Assembly: GCA_016286055.1 (NCBI GenBank)
Contig: JAEERW010000007.1
Coordinates: 93,766-157,765 of the forward strand
DNA length: 64,000 nt
Source: Bacteroidales bacterium
Lineage (GTDB): Bacteria; Bacteroidota; Bacteroidia; Bacteroidales; UBA3824
Direction of reading: 5' to 3'
Part shown: positions 34,286 to 43,174 of the stretch, one piece after another
Position numbering within the stretch: the first letter of the stretch is position 1
Layout of the letters: each line of letters starts with the position of its first letter
Made by a program: the position numbers and the translations under genes
Notes under the pieces: generated by a model
What the model saw: the letters and a program-made list of their open reading frames with translations, nothing else
Databases searched by the model: none
What the model was told of the DNA's origin: nothing

Positions 34286-35860
34286 ATGGAAACAGCAAAC
34301 ACAAAAAAGGCAACGGTTCTTTGGGTTGACGACGAAATCGACCTCTTGAAAGTGCAGATTCTGTTTCTCAAAAGCAAGGGATACGAAATTGAAACTGCCT
34401 ACAACGGCAACGACGCACTCGAATTGGTAAAAAACAATTTTTTCGATATAATTTTCCTCGACGAAAATATGCCGGGACTCAGCGGTTTGGAAACTCTCCG
34501 CGAAATTAAGAAAATAAAACCCGACATTCCCTGCGTAATGATTACCAAAAACGACGGTGAAGAGTTTATGGACGATGCTGTGGGCTACAATGTGGCTGAC
34601 TACCTTATCAAGCCGGTTAACCCAAACCAAATTTTGCTTTCCATCAAGAAAAACCTCGAAAACACCCGCCTCATTACCAAAAAAACCACCGAGGACTATC
34701 AACAGGAGTTTCGGCAACTGAGCATCGACCTCTGTTCGGTAAGCAATTTTGCGCAGTGGACCGACCTCTACAAAAAAATTGTGGATTGGGAACTTAAACT
34801 CGACGGCATAGCCTCCGACAAAACCCTTTCGGAGATTCTCGCCAACCAAAAGAACGAGGCAGACCGCGAGTTTTGCAAATATATCGAAAAAAACTACGAA
34901 CGTTGGCTCACAGGCAGTCGCGACGACCGTCCCATTATGCAGCCCGACATTTTTAAAGAGAAAATACTCCCCGCCATCCGCAACGGCGAAAAGATATTTT
35001 GGATAGTAATCGATAATCTGAGATTCGACCATTGGAAAATAATTCAACCACTTATTGCACAATATTTTAACGTAGAGCACGAGGATATAATGTGCAGCAT
35101 TTTGCCCACCGCCACGCAGTACGCCCGAAACGCTATGTTTGCCGGACTTATGCCGTTGGACATTGCAAAGCATTTTCCCGAACTTTGGGCCTACGAAGAC
35201 GAGATGCACTCCAAAAACAACAACGAGGACAAGTTGATTGAAACTATGCTAAAACGTTTCCGCACCGACATCAAGTTCTACTACTGCAAAACGTTCACCA
35301 ACAAAGACGGTCAAAAAATCAACGACAATATCCAAAACATTATCAACAACCAACTTAACGTGGCGGTTTACAACTTTGTGGATATGATAAGCCACGCCCG
35401 CACCGAGGTGTCGATGATGCGCGAACTTGCCGACGACGAGGCTTCGTATCGCGATATTACCAAAACGTGGTTTGAACATTCGGCTCTGTACGAATTACTT
35501 AAAATACTGTCTGACACCGACTTTAAGATAATTTTCACCACCGACCACGGCAACGTGAAGGTAAACAATGCCATAAAAATAATCGGCGACAAAAACCTCA
35601 CCTCAAACCTGCGCTACAAACAGGGACAAAACATAACATTCAATACCAAAGAGGTTTACGCACCCGAAAACGCCGACCGCATAATGCTGCCCGCGCCAAA
35701 TATGCGCACACGTTACATTTTTGCGCATCACAACGACTTTATGGCATATCCCAACAACTATAACCATTACGCCAAATATTACAAAGATACTTTTCAACAC
35801 GGCGGCATAAGTCTCGACGAAATGCTTATTCCGCTTATAACTCTCACACCTAAGAAATAA
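34286..35860 (+). CDS. porX: PorX, response regulator with PglZ domain
   Basis: A 524-residue protein. Residues 1-125 are a receiver domain with acidic DDE and the phosphorylation site Asp59 (IIFLDENMPGLSG). The rest is a PglZ domain of the alkaline phosphatase superfamily: IDNLRFDHW, ATQYARNAMFAGLMPLDIAK and TTDHGNVKVNNAIK hold the likely metal ligands. In Porphyromonas gingivalis PorX is a zinc-dependent phosphodiesterase acting on oligonucleotides and is needed for type 9 secretion. Together with porW 5 kb away it shows that this organism has a type 9 system. Its stop overlaps the tsaE start by one base. Confidence 0.93.
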   Translation: METANTKKATVLWVDDEIDLLKVQILFLKSKGYEIETAYNGNDALELVKNNFFDIIFLDENMPGLSGLETLREIKKIKPDIPCVMITKNDGEEFMDDAVGYNVADYLIKPVNPNQILLSIKKNLENTRLITKKTTEDYQQEFRQLSIDLCSVSNFAQWTDLYKKIVDWELKLDGIASDKTLSEILANQKNEADREFCKYIEKNYERWLTGSRDDRPIMQPDIFKEKILPAIRNGEKIFWIVIDNLRFDHWKIIQPLIAQYFNVEHEDIMCSILPTATQYARNAMFAGLMPLDIAKHFPELWAYEDEMHSKNNNEDKLIETMLKRFRTDIKFYYCKTFTNKDGQKINDNIQNIINNQLNVAVYNFVDMISHARTEVSMMRELADDEASYRDITKTWFEHSALYELLKILSDTDFKIIFTTDHGNVKVNNAIKIIGDKNLTSNLRYKQGQNITFNTKEVYAPENADRIMLPAPNMRTRYIFAHHNDFMAYPNNYNHYAKYYKDTFQHGGISLDEMLIPLITLTPKK

Positions 35861-36294
35861 TGGAAACAATTGTAATTGAGGATATTAGCAAAATAGACCA
35901 AGCGGCACAACAGTTTAGCGAATTGCTTCAAAACCGTTACGCCGACCGCCACTGTATAGTTTTTTACGGTGGAATGGGAGCCGGCAAAACCACTTTTATA
36001 AAAGCATTCTGCCGCAGTCTCGGCGTTGAGGACAACGTATCGAGTCCCACCTTTGCCATTGTAAACGAATACCTTACGGCAAAAGGCACACGTCTGTTTC
36101 ACTTCGACCTTTACCGCATCAAAGACCTTGAAGAAGCAATGTCGGCAGGCGCAGAAGATTATCTCTACGGTGACGGTATCAGCCTGATAGAGTGGCCCGA
36201 AGTGATTGAGCCCATCCTCCCGCCCGACACCCTCAAAGTTACCATCACCGCCGACAACGACCATCAGCGTACCGTAAATATAGAAACTTTCTAA
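35860..36294 (+). CDS. tsaE: tRNA threonylcarbamoyladenosine biosynthesis ATPase TsaE
   Basis: A 144-residue P-loop ATPase needed, with TsaB and TsaD, for the t6A modification of tRNAs that read ANN codons. Walker A is GGMGAGKTT, followed by the family motif VSSPTFAIVNEY and the YRIKDLEEAMSAGAEDYL and ISLIEWPEVI stretches. Start ATG 35860 shares a base with the porX stop codon. It is 21 bases before ald. Confidence 0.94.
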   Translation: METIVIEDISKIDQAAQQFSELLQNRYADRHCIVFYGGMGAGKTTFIKAFCRSLGVEDNVSSPTFAIVNEYLTAKGTRLFHFDLYRIKDLEEAMSAGAEDYLYGDGISLIEWPEVIEPILPPDTLKVTITADNDHQRTVNIETF

Positions 36295-36315
36295 CAACTT
36301 AAAAACACATCAGTT

Positions 36316-37515
36316 ATGACACAGTGCAGCATCACCGACTACACCTGCATACCGCAAGAAGAACTCCAAGCCGCCACCAAGGGCAAAGAATCAATCTCTA
36401 TTGGCGTGCCCTGCGAAGACGAGCACGAAGAAACCCGCACTCCGCTCACTCCAATGGCTGTTTCGGCACTTTCCGATGCCGGAATCCACATCAAAATTCA
36501 AAAGGGAGCGGGCAAATGCGCCAACTACTCCGATATGGAATATTCTGAGGCAGGTGCCGAACTGTGCCAAAACAAGAAAGATGTGTTTGACTGCGACATA
36601 GTTATAAAGGTTTCGGCATTCAGTCTCGACGAAATTGACCTTATGCACCCGCGTCAAACGGTGATTTCGTATCTCGGAATAGCCATTCGCACCAAAGAGT
36701 ATATTCAAAAACTCTTATCTAAAAAGGTGATAGCCATAGCGTTAGAATATATCAAGAGCGACAAAGACTTTTTCCCGATTATCTATTCGCACAGCGAAAT
36801 TGCCGGACGAAGCGCAGTGATAACGGCGGCAGAGTATCTCGGTCGTCAGCGTGGCGGCAAGGGCGTATTGCTTGGTGGCGTAACTGGCATAACACCCGCA
36901 TCGGTGGTGATAATTGGCTCAGGCACAGCGGCTTTGTTTGCCGCACGCACAGCCGACAATTTTGGCGCAGAAGTAAAGGTGTTCGACGATTCGGTCTACA
37001 ACCTGTTAAGGCTCACCCAAAAACTTGGCAAAGAGATATTTACATCAATTCTTCAACCGCAAGTACTCAAAAAAGCCCTTGCCTCTGCCGATGCTGTAAT
37101 AGGTGCCAAAAGCATCAAGGCAATGCCCTACCCTGTGGTTACCGAAGATATGATTGCGGGAATGAAAAAAGGCAGCGTGATTGTTGACCTCAACATCGAA
37201 ACGGGTTCGTGCTTTGAAACAAGCCGTCCCACCTCGTTTGAAAAACCCACATTCACCAAATGCGGCATCATACACTACTGTTTGCCCAACATAACGGCAC
37301 TTGTACCGCGCACAGCCACTATTGCCATCAGCAACATAATGTACCCGATATTTTTAGAAATATGTCGCAACGGTGGCGTAAAAGATGAAATCAAGCACAA
37401 CTACGGACTCCGCAACGGCATCTACACCTATATGGGCATCCTCACCAACGATTATCTCGGCAAAAAATTCAAAATATCGTCAAAGGATATAAATTTGTTT
37501 ACAGGGGCAATGTAG
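36316..37515 (+). CDS. ald: Alanine dehydrogenase
   Basis: A 399-residue NAD-dependent dehydrogenase that interconverts L-alanine with pyruvate and ammonia. The N-terminal domain has ETRTPLTP (the substrate-binding Arg) and a following GKCANYSDMEYSEAGAEL; the NAD domain has VVIIGSGTAALFAARTA, a variant of GxGxxG; the late motif is LPNITALVPRTATIAISN. Bacteroidales often carry this longer, divergent form after porX and tsaE, as here. A saccharopine/transhydrogenase-like relative is the alternative. The stop codon overlaps a short tandem repeat that probably ends transcription. Confidence 0.85.
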   Translation: MTQCSITDYTCIPQEELQAATKGKESISIGVPCEDEHEETRTPLTPMAVSALSDAGIHIKIQKGAGKCANYSDMEYSEAGAELCQNKKDVFDCDIVIKVSAFSLDEIDLMHPRQTVISYLGIAIRTKEYIQKLLSKKVIAIALEYIKSDKDFFPIIYSHSEIAGRSAVITAAEYLGRQRGGKGVLLGGVTGITPASVVIIGSGTAALFAARTADNFGAEVKVFDDSVYNLLRLTQKLGKEIFTSILQPQVLKKALASADAVIGAKSIKAMPYPVVTEDMIAGMKKGSVIVDLNIETGSCFETSRPTSFEKPTFTKCGIIHYCLPNITALVPRTATIAISNIMYPIFLEICRNGGVKDEIKHNYGLRNGIYTYMGILTNDYLGKKFKISSKDINLFTGAM

Positions 37516-37574
37516 AGACGCCATATTGGTAGAGACGCCATATTGGTAGAGACGCCATATTATGACGTCTCTAC
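37512..37574. repeat. Triple 17-base direct repeat ending in a hairpin
   Basis: The unit GTAGAGACGCCATATTG occurs at 37512 and 37529 and, cut short, at 37546. The last copy forms a hairpin with CGTCTCTAC (37566-37574; stem of nine bases). It lies between convergent genes and starts inside the ald stop codon, so it may act as a terminator in both directions. The GTAGAGA...TCTCTAC stem also occurs at 62930-62965. Confidence 0.75.
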
Positions 37575-37590
37575 AACAACAATGCGGTAT

Positions 37591-38751
37591 CTATTTTTTG
37601 TCCTCACCGTATTTCTTCACAAACGAGGTAACAATACGTTCGATAAACATAAAGAGGTATTCTACGCAATAGCCAGCCAAAAATGCGAGCAACATTGGCG
37701 AGAGGGATGCGATACCAAATTGTTGCGTTTTTTCCAAATCGCCCCAGAACAATCCGATAGAAAGTCCTGCAAGTGAGGCTAACACAATGCGCAACAGATA
37801 TTTAGTATTGGTAACGCGCGAGAATGTAAGGCTCCGCACCTCGGAAGTGATTTCGCGAAGCACAAACGATAGTCCGCCCATAATACCGTACAACAGCGGC
37901 AAAAGGTAAATACCAATAATCACGAGATAACTCTGCGCCTGCTGAATAGTGTCGGTATTGGCAGCAACACCCTCCTGAGCGGCATTGAGAGCAGCCTCTT
38001 CACGTGCCTGTTTCTTTTTTGGCGAAAGTGTAACAAGGTTTTGCAAATAATCAACCCAAGGTATAAGGTGCTGAATATTAGAGGTTTTTTCATTATCAAG
38101 TTCAATCATCTCGTTTTGTAACTGCTCGTTTTCGAGAGCGAGAGCAGAATCGTCAGCACCGTTGTTGAGCACAAGCATAAGTTCATTGAGACGGCTCTGT
38201 TTTTCAGCAATTTTTTGGTTGCACTCTTGAATATGGTTCATACGTGTGCTGCCGAGGAAGAAATAAATCTGTACCAACAGCAAAATAGCCATAATAAATA
38301 GCGAGAGAAACGTGTAAACCGTTACCGACCATTGCGATAGCGGCATATGGTTTTGAATATTGAGCGCACGGCAAATTTTACCGGGATTTTTGCGCGGCAT
38401 AGGTTTCGAAGCAATAAGACTGTCGATAGTAACGGGCGCAATAAGTTTGGTCAACTCGTTGTAAGTGAGGCGCAAATCAACCTCGGCTTCGGGACTCCAT
38501 TGCTTGTTTTGCAAAAGAAATTTTGAATGAACCACGTTGTTAACGTGTTCTTTACTAATGTTGATGCCGTGTTCGGTGATGTATGCGAGCATAATTTCGG
38601 CATTGGTAACCGCCGCCGACACCTGTTCCGACGGTGAGAAATTACCCTCAGCGCGAACCTCAGTAACAGTTTTTTGAGCGGTGTCTACTGCCTCAAAAAC
38701 AACTCCTTCGTTGTTTTCTTGCTGTTCTTTTGTAGTTTCTTGATTTTCCAT
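37591..38751 (-). CDS. Four-span membrane protein with coiled coil
   Basis: A 386-residue protein of unknown family. Residues 1-140 are acidic and soluble; spans lie near 147-168, 272-294, 318-335 and 347-365. A coiled coil rich in Glu, Gln and Asn (about 175-225) separates the first span from the others. A weak promoter-like TATCTTTA is 26 bases before the start. It is convergent with ald and next to the glycosyltransferase cluster, but nothing links it to polysaccharide synthesis. Confidence 0.75.
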   Translation of the reverse strand: MENQETTKEQQENNEGVVFEAVDTAQKTVTEVRAEGNFSPSEQVSAAVTNAEIMLAYITEHGINISKEHVNNVVHSKFLLQNKQWSPEAEVDLRLTYNELTKLIAPVTIDSLIASKPMPRKNPGKICRALNIQNHMPLSQWSVTVYTFLSLFIMAILLLVQIYFFLGSTRMNHIQECNQKIAEKQSRLNELMLVLNNGADDSALALENEQLQNEMIELDNEKTSNIQHLIPWVDYLQNLVTLSPKKKQAREEAALNAAQEGVAANTDTIQQAQSYLVIIGIYLLPLLYGIMGGLSFVLREITSEVRSLTFSRVTNTKYLLRIVLASLAGLSIGLFWGDLEKTQQFGIASLSPMLLAFLAGYCVEYLFMFIERIVTSFVKKYGEDKK

Positions 38752-38789
38752 TGCAGTTAGTTTTTAGAGCATAAAGATAAAAATTTTTT

Positions 38790-39743
38790 TTAAAGCAACG
38801 ACAAATAATCGCGGAAAACTTTTTTGTCGGTTTCGGGCTGATGAATCCGTTGCCAATCGGTGCGTGTAACCATTCGGTTAATTTTGTTGCCAATACGCAG
38901 CGAAAGATTTGTAAACCAATAGTTTAAACCCGAAATATCGGTACAGTTTGTATCGTGTTCCAGTCTATGAATCATAGTTTTGGCTATCGAAACGCACCGC
39001 CCCGAAAGATGTTTTTCGTAACGGCTGAGCAATTGCGCAAGGCAACGAAGTTTTTCAATATCGCGACGTTTGTCGGAAAAAGCATTGCCCGTAATCTGAT
39101 TGCCGTGAACGCGGTAAATTACGCAAGACTTATTATCGTGCTTAATAGTTATATCGCTCATTATCAGACGAAAAAGATAATCGTAATCTTCGTATGCAAA
39201 AATATCTTCGCGCCACTTGCCCAAGTGTTTCACAACAGAAGATTTAAAAAGGAAACACCAAATAGGAATATTAAAACCTTTGAGCATATCCTTGTGAGTG
39301 TGCTTACCAAGATGACTGTCGCGAAATTGGAGCACTGGCTGAGTCTGTTTCCACGATCCAACATTATCTTCACGTGCCATCACGTAAGGCGAATAAACAG
39401 CATCAGCGTCGGGATTTTTGGCAAAAACTGCAAGAAGACTCTCAAAACGATTTTTGGTCATAATATCATCTGAGTCAAAGAATTGAATATAGTCGCCGGA
39501 TGCAGCCTCAATGCCTAAGTTACGAGCCGCGCCTGGGTAAAAATTTCCGTCATTTTCTATAATTTTCACCTGTTCGGGAAAAAGTTTCTCCAACAGTTCA
39601 ACCGTATTGTCATCGCTTCCGTTGTCAACCACAATAATTTCGTATGGTTTAACGGTTTGATTAACAATAGAATGAATCGTTTCGGGAATAAAATCCGCAC
39701 GATTGAGGGTTGGTATTATGACTGAAATTTTACAATCTTGCAT
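38790..39743 (-). CDS. Glycosyltransferase family 2
   Basis: A 317-residue GT-A type glycosyltransferase. The N-terminus VIIPTLNRADFIPETIHSI, the nucleotide-binding VDNGSDDNT and the metal motif FFDSDDIMTK (DxD) are clear in the first 105 residues; the C-terminal half is helical. It would transfer a sugar from a nucleotide donor onto a lipid-linked glycan or other acceptor. It is divergent from the rest of the glycan cluster, with a promoter at 39763-39770. Confidence 0.88.
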   Translation of the reverse strand: MQDCKISVIIPTLNRADFIPETIHSIVNQTVKPYEIIVVDNGSDDNTVELLEKLFPEQVKIIENDGNFYPGAARNLGIEAASGDYIQFFDSDDIMTKNRFESLLAVFAKNPDADAVYSPYVMAREDNVGSWKQTQPVLQFRDSHLGKHTHKDMLKGFNIPIWCFLFKSSVVKHLGKWREDIFAYEDYDYLFRLIMSDITIKHDNKSCVIYRVHGNQITGNAFSDKRRDIEKLRCLAQLLSRYEKHLSGRCVSIAKTMIHRLEHDTNCTDISGLNYWFTNLSLRIGNKINRMVTRTDWQRIHQPETDKKVFRDYLSLL

Positions 39744-39762
39744 TTTTTAATTTAGTTTTCGG

Positions 39763-39770
39763 CAAATATA
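39763..39770 (-). promoter_or_regulatory. Promoter -7 element of the divergent glycosyltransferase
   Basis: The minus strand reads TATATTTG, 20 bases before the start codon at 39743. Confidence 0.6.
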
Positions 39771-39805
39771 CATTATTTTAGCGAAATAATTACAAAACTA
39801 TTGAA

Positions 39806-40810
39806 GTGAAAAAATTTACATTAGTATCCACCATATTTAACGAGGCTAAAAGGCTTGAACAATCGCTCCAAGAGATTGAACGCCAAACTATTACCCCCGA
39901 CGAAATAATAATCACCGACGCAGGTAGCACCGACGGAAGCATCGATATTCTCAATGCTTACGCCGCAAAATCCAAGTTAAATATCCGTGTAATTGTAAAA
40001 AAAGGCTGCGCAGTGGCAGAGGGTCGAAACATTGCCATCGAAAATGCCGCCAACGATTTGATTGTAAGCACAGATTTTGGCTGTCAATACGAACCTAATT
40101 GGCTCGAAACTCTTGTAAAATATTTCGATAATCCTGAAATTGAGGTAGTTGGCGGTGCTTTCACTGTTAACGAAACAGAAATCAAAACCGCAGCCGCCCG
40201 TGCCGATTACATTCTTCAAAATGGTTATCAAGTAAAAATCGATGACAATTTCAGTGTTTCGTCGCGCTCCATAGCCTATTACAAATACGTCTGGACCAAG
40301 ATAGGCGGCTACAACGAATGGCTAACCCTTGCCGCCGACGATACAATTTTTTGGCGCGAAATTAAGCAACATAAATTCCGCTATATAATTGACCCTAAAC
40401 CACTTGTAAAATGGAATCGTCACACAACGGCACGTCAGTTTGCACGCGAGGCAGGTCGCTATGGTCTCGGCGACGGCGAAAGTCAAATTAATTTTCGGAA
40501 TTTTCTAAGTAATGTAGCCGAAACCGCTATAAGATACAGCATTATCCCATTCACAGTGATATTGCTAATAGTCAAAAATTGGTGGTTGACACCTTTATAT
40601 ATTATAATGATTTTTGGGTTACGGTCGTACTTCCGCGCCATAAAAAACGTTATAAATCTGCACAACCCCAAATATGGGTATAAAAATTTGCCAATGTGCT
40701 TTTATATGATTGAAACACAGCGCATAGCATACATTTTCAACTACATAAAAGGATGGCTTTTTAAATCGTCGGCGCAAAAAACCGAACAACAAAAACTAAC
40801 GGTAAAATGA
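39806..40810 (+). CDS. Glycosyltransferase family 2 with C-terminal membrane segment
   Basis: A 334-residue GT-A enzyme with a GTG start at 39806; no ATG is placed to give the complete N-terminus (KKFTLVSTIFNEAKRLEQSL). Motifs are ITDAGSTDGS, the STDFGC donor/metal stretch and AADDTIFWRE. Hydrophobic segments near 245-275 should hold it at the inner membrane. It overlaps the next gene by four bases (ATGA). Expected to add a sugar to an undecaprenyl-linked repeat unit. Confidence 0.88.
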   Translation: MKKFTLVSTIFNEAKRLEQSLQEIERQTITPDEIIITDAGSTDGSIDILNAYAAKSKLNIRVIVKKGCAVAEGRNIAIENAANDLIVSTDFGCQYEPNWLETLVKYFDNPEIEVVGGAFTVNETEIKTAAARADYILQNGYQVKIDDNFSVSSRSIAYYKYVWTKIGGYNEWLTLAADDTIFWREIKQHKFRYIIDPKPLVKWNRHTTARQFAREAGRYGLGDGESQINFRNFLSNVAETAIRYSIIPFTVILLIVKNWWLTPLYIIMIFGLRSYFRAIKNVINLHNPKYGYKNLPMCFYMIETQRIAYIFNYIKGWLFKSSAQKTEQQKLTVK

Positions 40811-41961
40811 AAGTAGTAATATATTCAAATAGTTCACTTGGAGGGTGTTACGAATACGCAAAACAGATAGCCGCCGAATATGGCCGCAACGCCGAAGTGG
40901 AATGGTGCAAGGCTCTGTTTCCAAAAGGCAGTGCCAAAGATTGCGCCGAAACCGAGGATATATTGCTGAAAGACAGAATGTTTCGCGGCATTTGGAAACT
41001 ATTTGGAAAAATCTATTTTCTTTACCGTTCGTTAATTAATCCAATTCGTGCTTATAAATACGCAACGAAAAACAAGACTGACTTACTCATTTTCAACGAC
41101 TTTGACCAAGTAACATCGTCATTGTGGACACGCCGTTTTCGGAATAGAAATTTCAAAACAGCAATAATACTACACGACCCCGACCGAACTGCGTATTTTC
41201 ACCGTAAATCGTTATCCGAAAGCACAATGCAGCGGATAATGGACGTGATGGATATTGCATTTTATCACGAAAAACTACCTCCCCTACCCTATTACAGCAA
41301 TATAGATAACCGCATAATATTCAGACACATACCGCACGGAATCTATCCGCCTGCTACACCAGATAAAGAAATTACAAAAATATTTCAAAACCTTAAAAAT
41401 CAAGGCATTACCACATTATCAATAACAGGCAACATCCGCGCCGAAAAAAACTACAAAATAGCCATTGATGCAGTAGCACAACTACCTAACACTGTGCTAA
41501 TTATAGCCGGCAGAAGCGTTACCGTAAACGAAAATGTGGACACTTATCGACAATACGCACAAGACAAAGGTGTTTCAGAGCGAGTTATTTTTATAGAGAA
41601 ATACTTAAACAACAATGAGTTAAGCGCAGTTTTTGCCAACAGCGACATCATACTTCTCTACTATTCCACAGCGTTTAAATCGCAAAGCGGAATACTCAAC
41701 AGCCTGTCGCCTTACAAGCCAAAACTGATAGTTTCCGACACCGAATCAGGTATGGCTCAATCGGTTAAGAAATACGGAATTGCCCGTCTTGCCGCACCCG
41801 ACAGCGTTGCCGCACTTGTAGAAGCCATCAAGACATACCCCGCAGAAAATCCTTACACCGAAAATTGGCAAAAATTTGCCGATTATTCATCGTGGAAAAA
41901 CAATATTGCAATACAGATTTCAACTTATAATCAATCAGTTACCAAAAATGGAAACGCCTAA
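40807..41961 (+). CDS. GT-B glycosyltransferase (group 1)
   Basis: A 384-residue probable GT-B enzyme. The N-terminal MKVVIYSNSSLGGCYEYAKQ and the C-terminal donor domain (TLSITGNIRAEKNYKIAIDA, then VLIIAGRS and ANSDIILLYYS) fit group 1 transferases; the final acid motif (ESGMAQSVKKYG) is weaker than usual. It is co-transcribed with its neighbours, overlapping them at both ends. Acceptor and donor are unknown. Confidence 0.8.
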   Translation: MKVVIYSNSSLGGCYEYAKQIAAEYGRNAEVEWCKALFPKGSAKDCAETEDILLKDRMFRGIWKLFGKIYFLYRSLINPIRAYKYATKNKTDLLIFNDFDQVTSSLWTRRFRNRNFKTAIILHDPDRTAYFHRKSLSESTMQRIMDVMDIAFYHEKLPPLPYYSNIDNRIIFRHIPHGIYPPATPDKEITKIFQNLKNQGITTLSITGNIRAEKNYKIAIDAVAQLPNTVLIIAGRSVTVNENVDTYRQYAQDKGVSERVIFIEKYLNNNELSAVFANSDIILLYYSTAFKSQSGILNSLSPYKPKLIVSDTESGMAQSVKKYGIARLAAPDSVAALVEAIKTYPAENPYTENWQKFADYSSWKNNIAIQISTYNQSVTKNGNA

Positions 41962-43174
41962 AATCATACTCGCCCACAGCGGAAAACAACATTCGTATCT
42001 CACCGCGCTTTCGCTTTTGGAACTCGGATTTTTGGAGCGTTACTACACAAGTTCATATATAAAGAGCCAGTGGCTTCAAATTTTTATCAACAATCATCAT
42101 ATCAATTATTTACAAAAACGATTTATCAACGGATTAAGCGGCAAAAAAGTAGTAAGCAATTGGCGTTTTGAGGTTAAAGAAATACTCATACGCAAAATTT
42201 ACGGCAAAAGTCGTGGTGTACAAAACGCTGTTTATCAACGTGATGAAAACTTCGATAATTATTTGTCTAAAAAAATTAGACAAAACGATTTTGATATATT
42301 TTGGGGATTTCAAGGCAGTTGTTTAGAAACACTCAAAACCACCAATCAATCAGGGCGTTGCAGCATTGTAGAACTCGCCACAGCGCACGTTACCGAGGCA
42401 AAAAAAATCCTTGGCGAAGAACAACTTTTGCATCCCGAATGGGCTGACAGTATCGACAATCTCGTTTTCCCAGCCGAATACGAAAAACGTCTTCAAGAGG
42501 AACCACACACAGCAAAATATGTGTTTGCCGCATCGGAATTTACACGTCAAAGTCTTATCAACGACGGAGTTAACCCCGAAAAAATAAAGATTTTGCCTTT
42601 ATGCTTCAACACCTCGGCAATTCCGCCTTGCCAAGATTTCAAAAACATAGAGAATCGCCCTTTGAAGGTGCTCTACTGCGGCACAGTTACTCAGCGCAAA
42701 GGCATAAAATACTTATTGGAGGCATTTCGCAAAATTCCAAAATCCACAGCCGAATTGCACATCATAGGCGGCATTCAAGGTAGCGGCAAGGCTTTTGATA
42801 CATACAAAGATGTGTACACATATCACGGTGCAATACCGCAAAACGTACTGTTTACTCGTTACCAAGAGTTTGACATACTAGTACTTCCAACGGTTTTTGA
42901 AGGATTCGGACTTGTAATTCCCGAAGCCATGGCAGAAGGTTTGCCCGTTATTACCACACAAAACTCGTTTGGATACGAGATTATAAAACATCACCAAAAC
43001 GGTAGCATTGTACCCATAAGAGACACCGACGCACTAATTAAAGAAATACTTTATTACACATCGCTTAACAACGATAGTTTCAACATTTTGCGTATGGCGG
43101 CAAAAAATAGTGCAAACAACTACAACCGCGAAAATTTCAGACAGCGAATCAAAGATATAATATGCTCGATATAG
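41948..43174 (+). CDS. Glycosyltransferase family 4-like
   Basis: A 408-residue GT-B enzyme from ATG 41948 (METPKIILAHSGKQHSYLTA), overlapping the previous gene by 14 bases; an ATG at 41876 would overlap by 86 bases and is rejected. The donor domain has VLYCGTVTQRKGIKYLLEAF and the EX7E-type motif FEGFGLVIPEAMAEGLPVI, which are good GT4 marks. It acts in the cytoplasm on a lipid-linked acceptor. It overlaps the polymerase gene by 13 bases. Confidence 0.9.
   Translation: METPKIILAHSGKQHSYLTALSLLELGFLERYYTSSYIKSQWLQIFINNHHINYLQKRFINGLSGKKVVSNWRFEVKEILIRKIYGKSRGVQNAVYQRDENFDNYLSKKIRQNDFDIFWGFQGSCLETLKTTNQSGRCSIVELATAHVTEAKKILGEEQLLHPEWADSIDNLVFPAEYEKRLQEEPHTAKYVFAASEFTRQSLINDGVNPEKIKILPLCFNTSAIPPCQDFKNIENRPLKVLYCGTVTQRKGIKYLLEAFRKIPKSTAELHIIGGIQGSGKAFDTYKDVYTYHGAIPQNVLFTRYQEFDILVLPTVFEGFGLVIPEAMAEGLPVITTQNSFGYEIIKHHQNGSIVPIRDTDALIKEILYYTSLNNDSFNILRMAAKNSANNYNRENFRQRIKDIICSI

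Noticed and set aside
34082..35209. Long open frame of 375 codons on the minus strand opposite porX
   Set aside because: It mirrors the codon pattern of porX and has no recognisable motif; a shadow frame.
40807..41961. Sugar-modifying or non-glycosyltransferase role for the weakly matching gene
   Set aside because: The donor-domain pattern and position inside an overlapping glycosyltransferase operon fit a group 1 transferase better.
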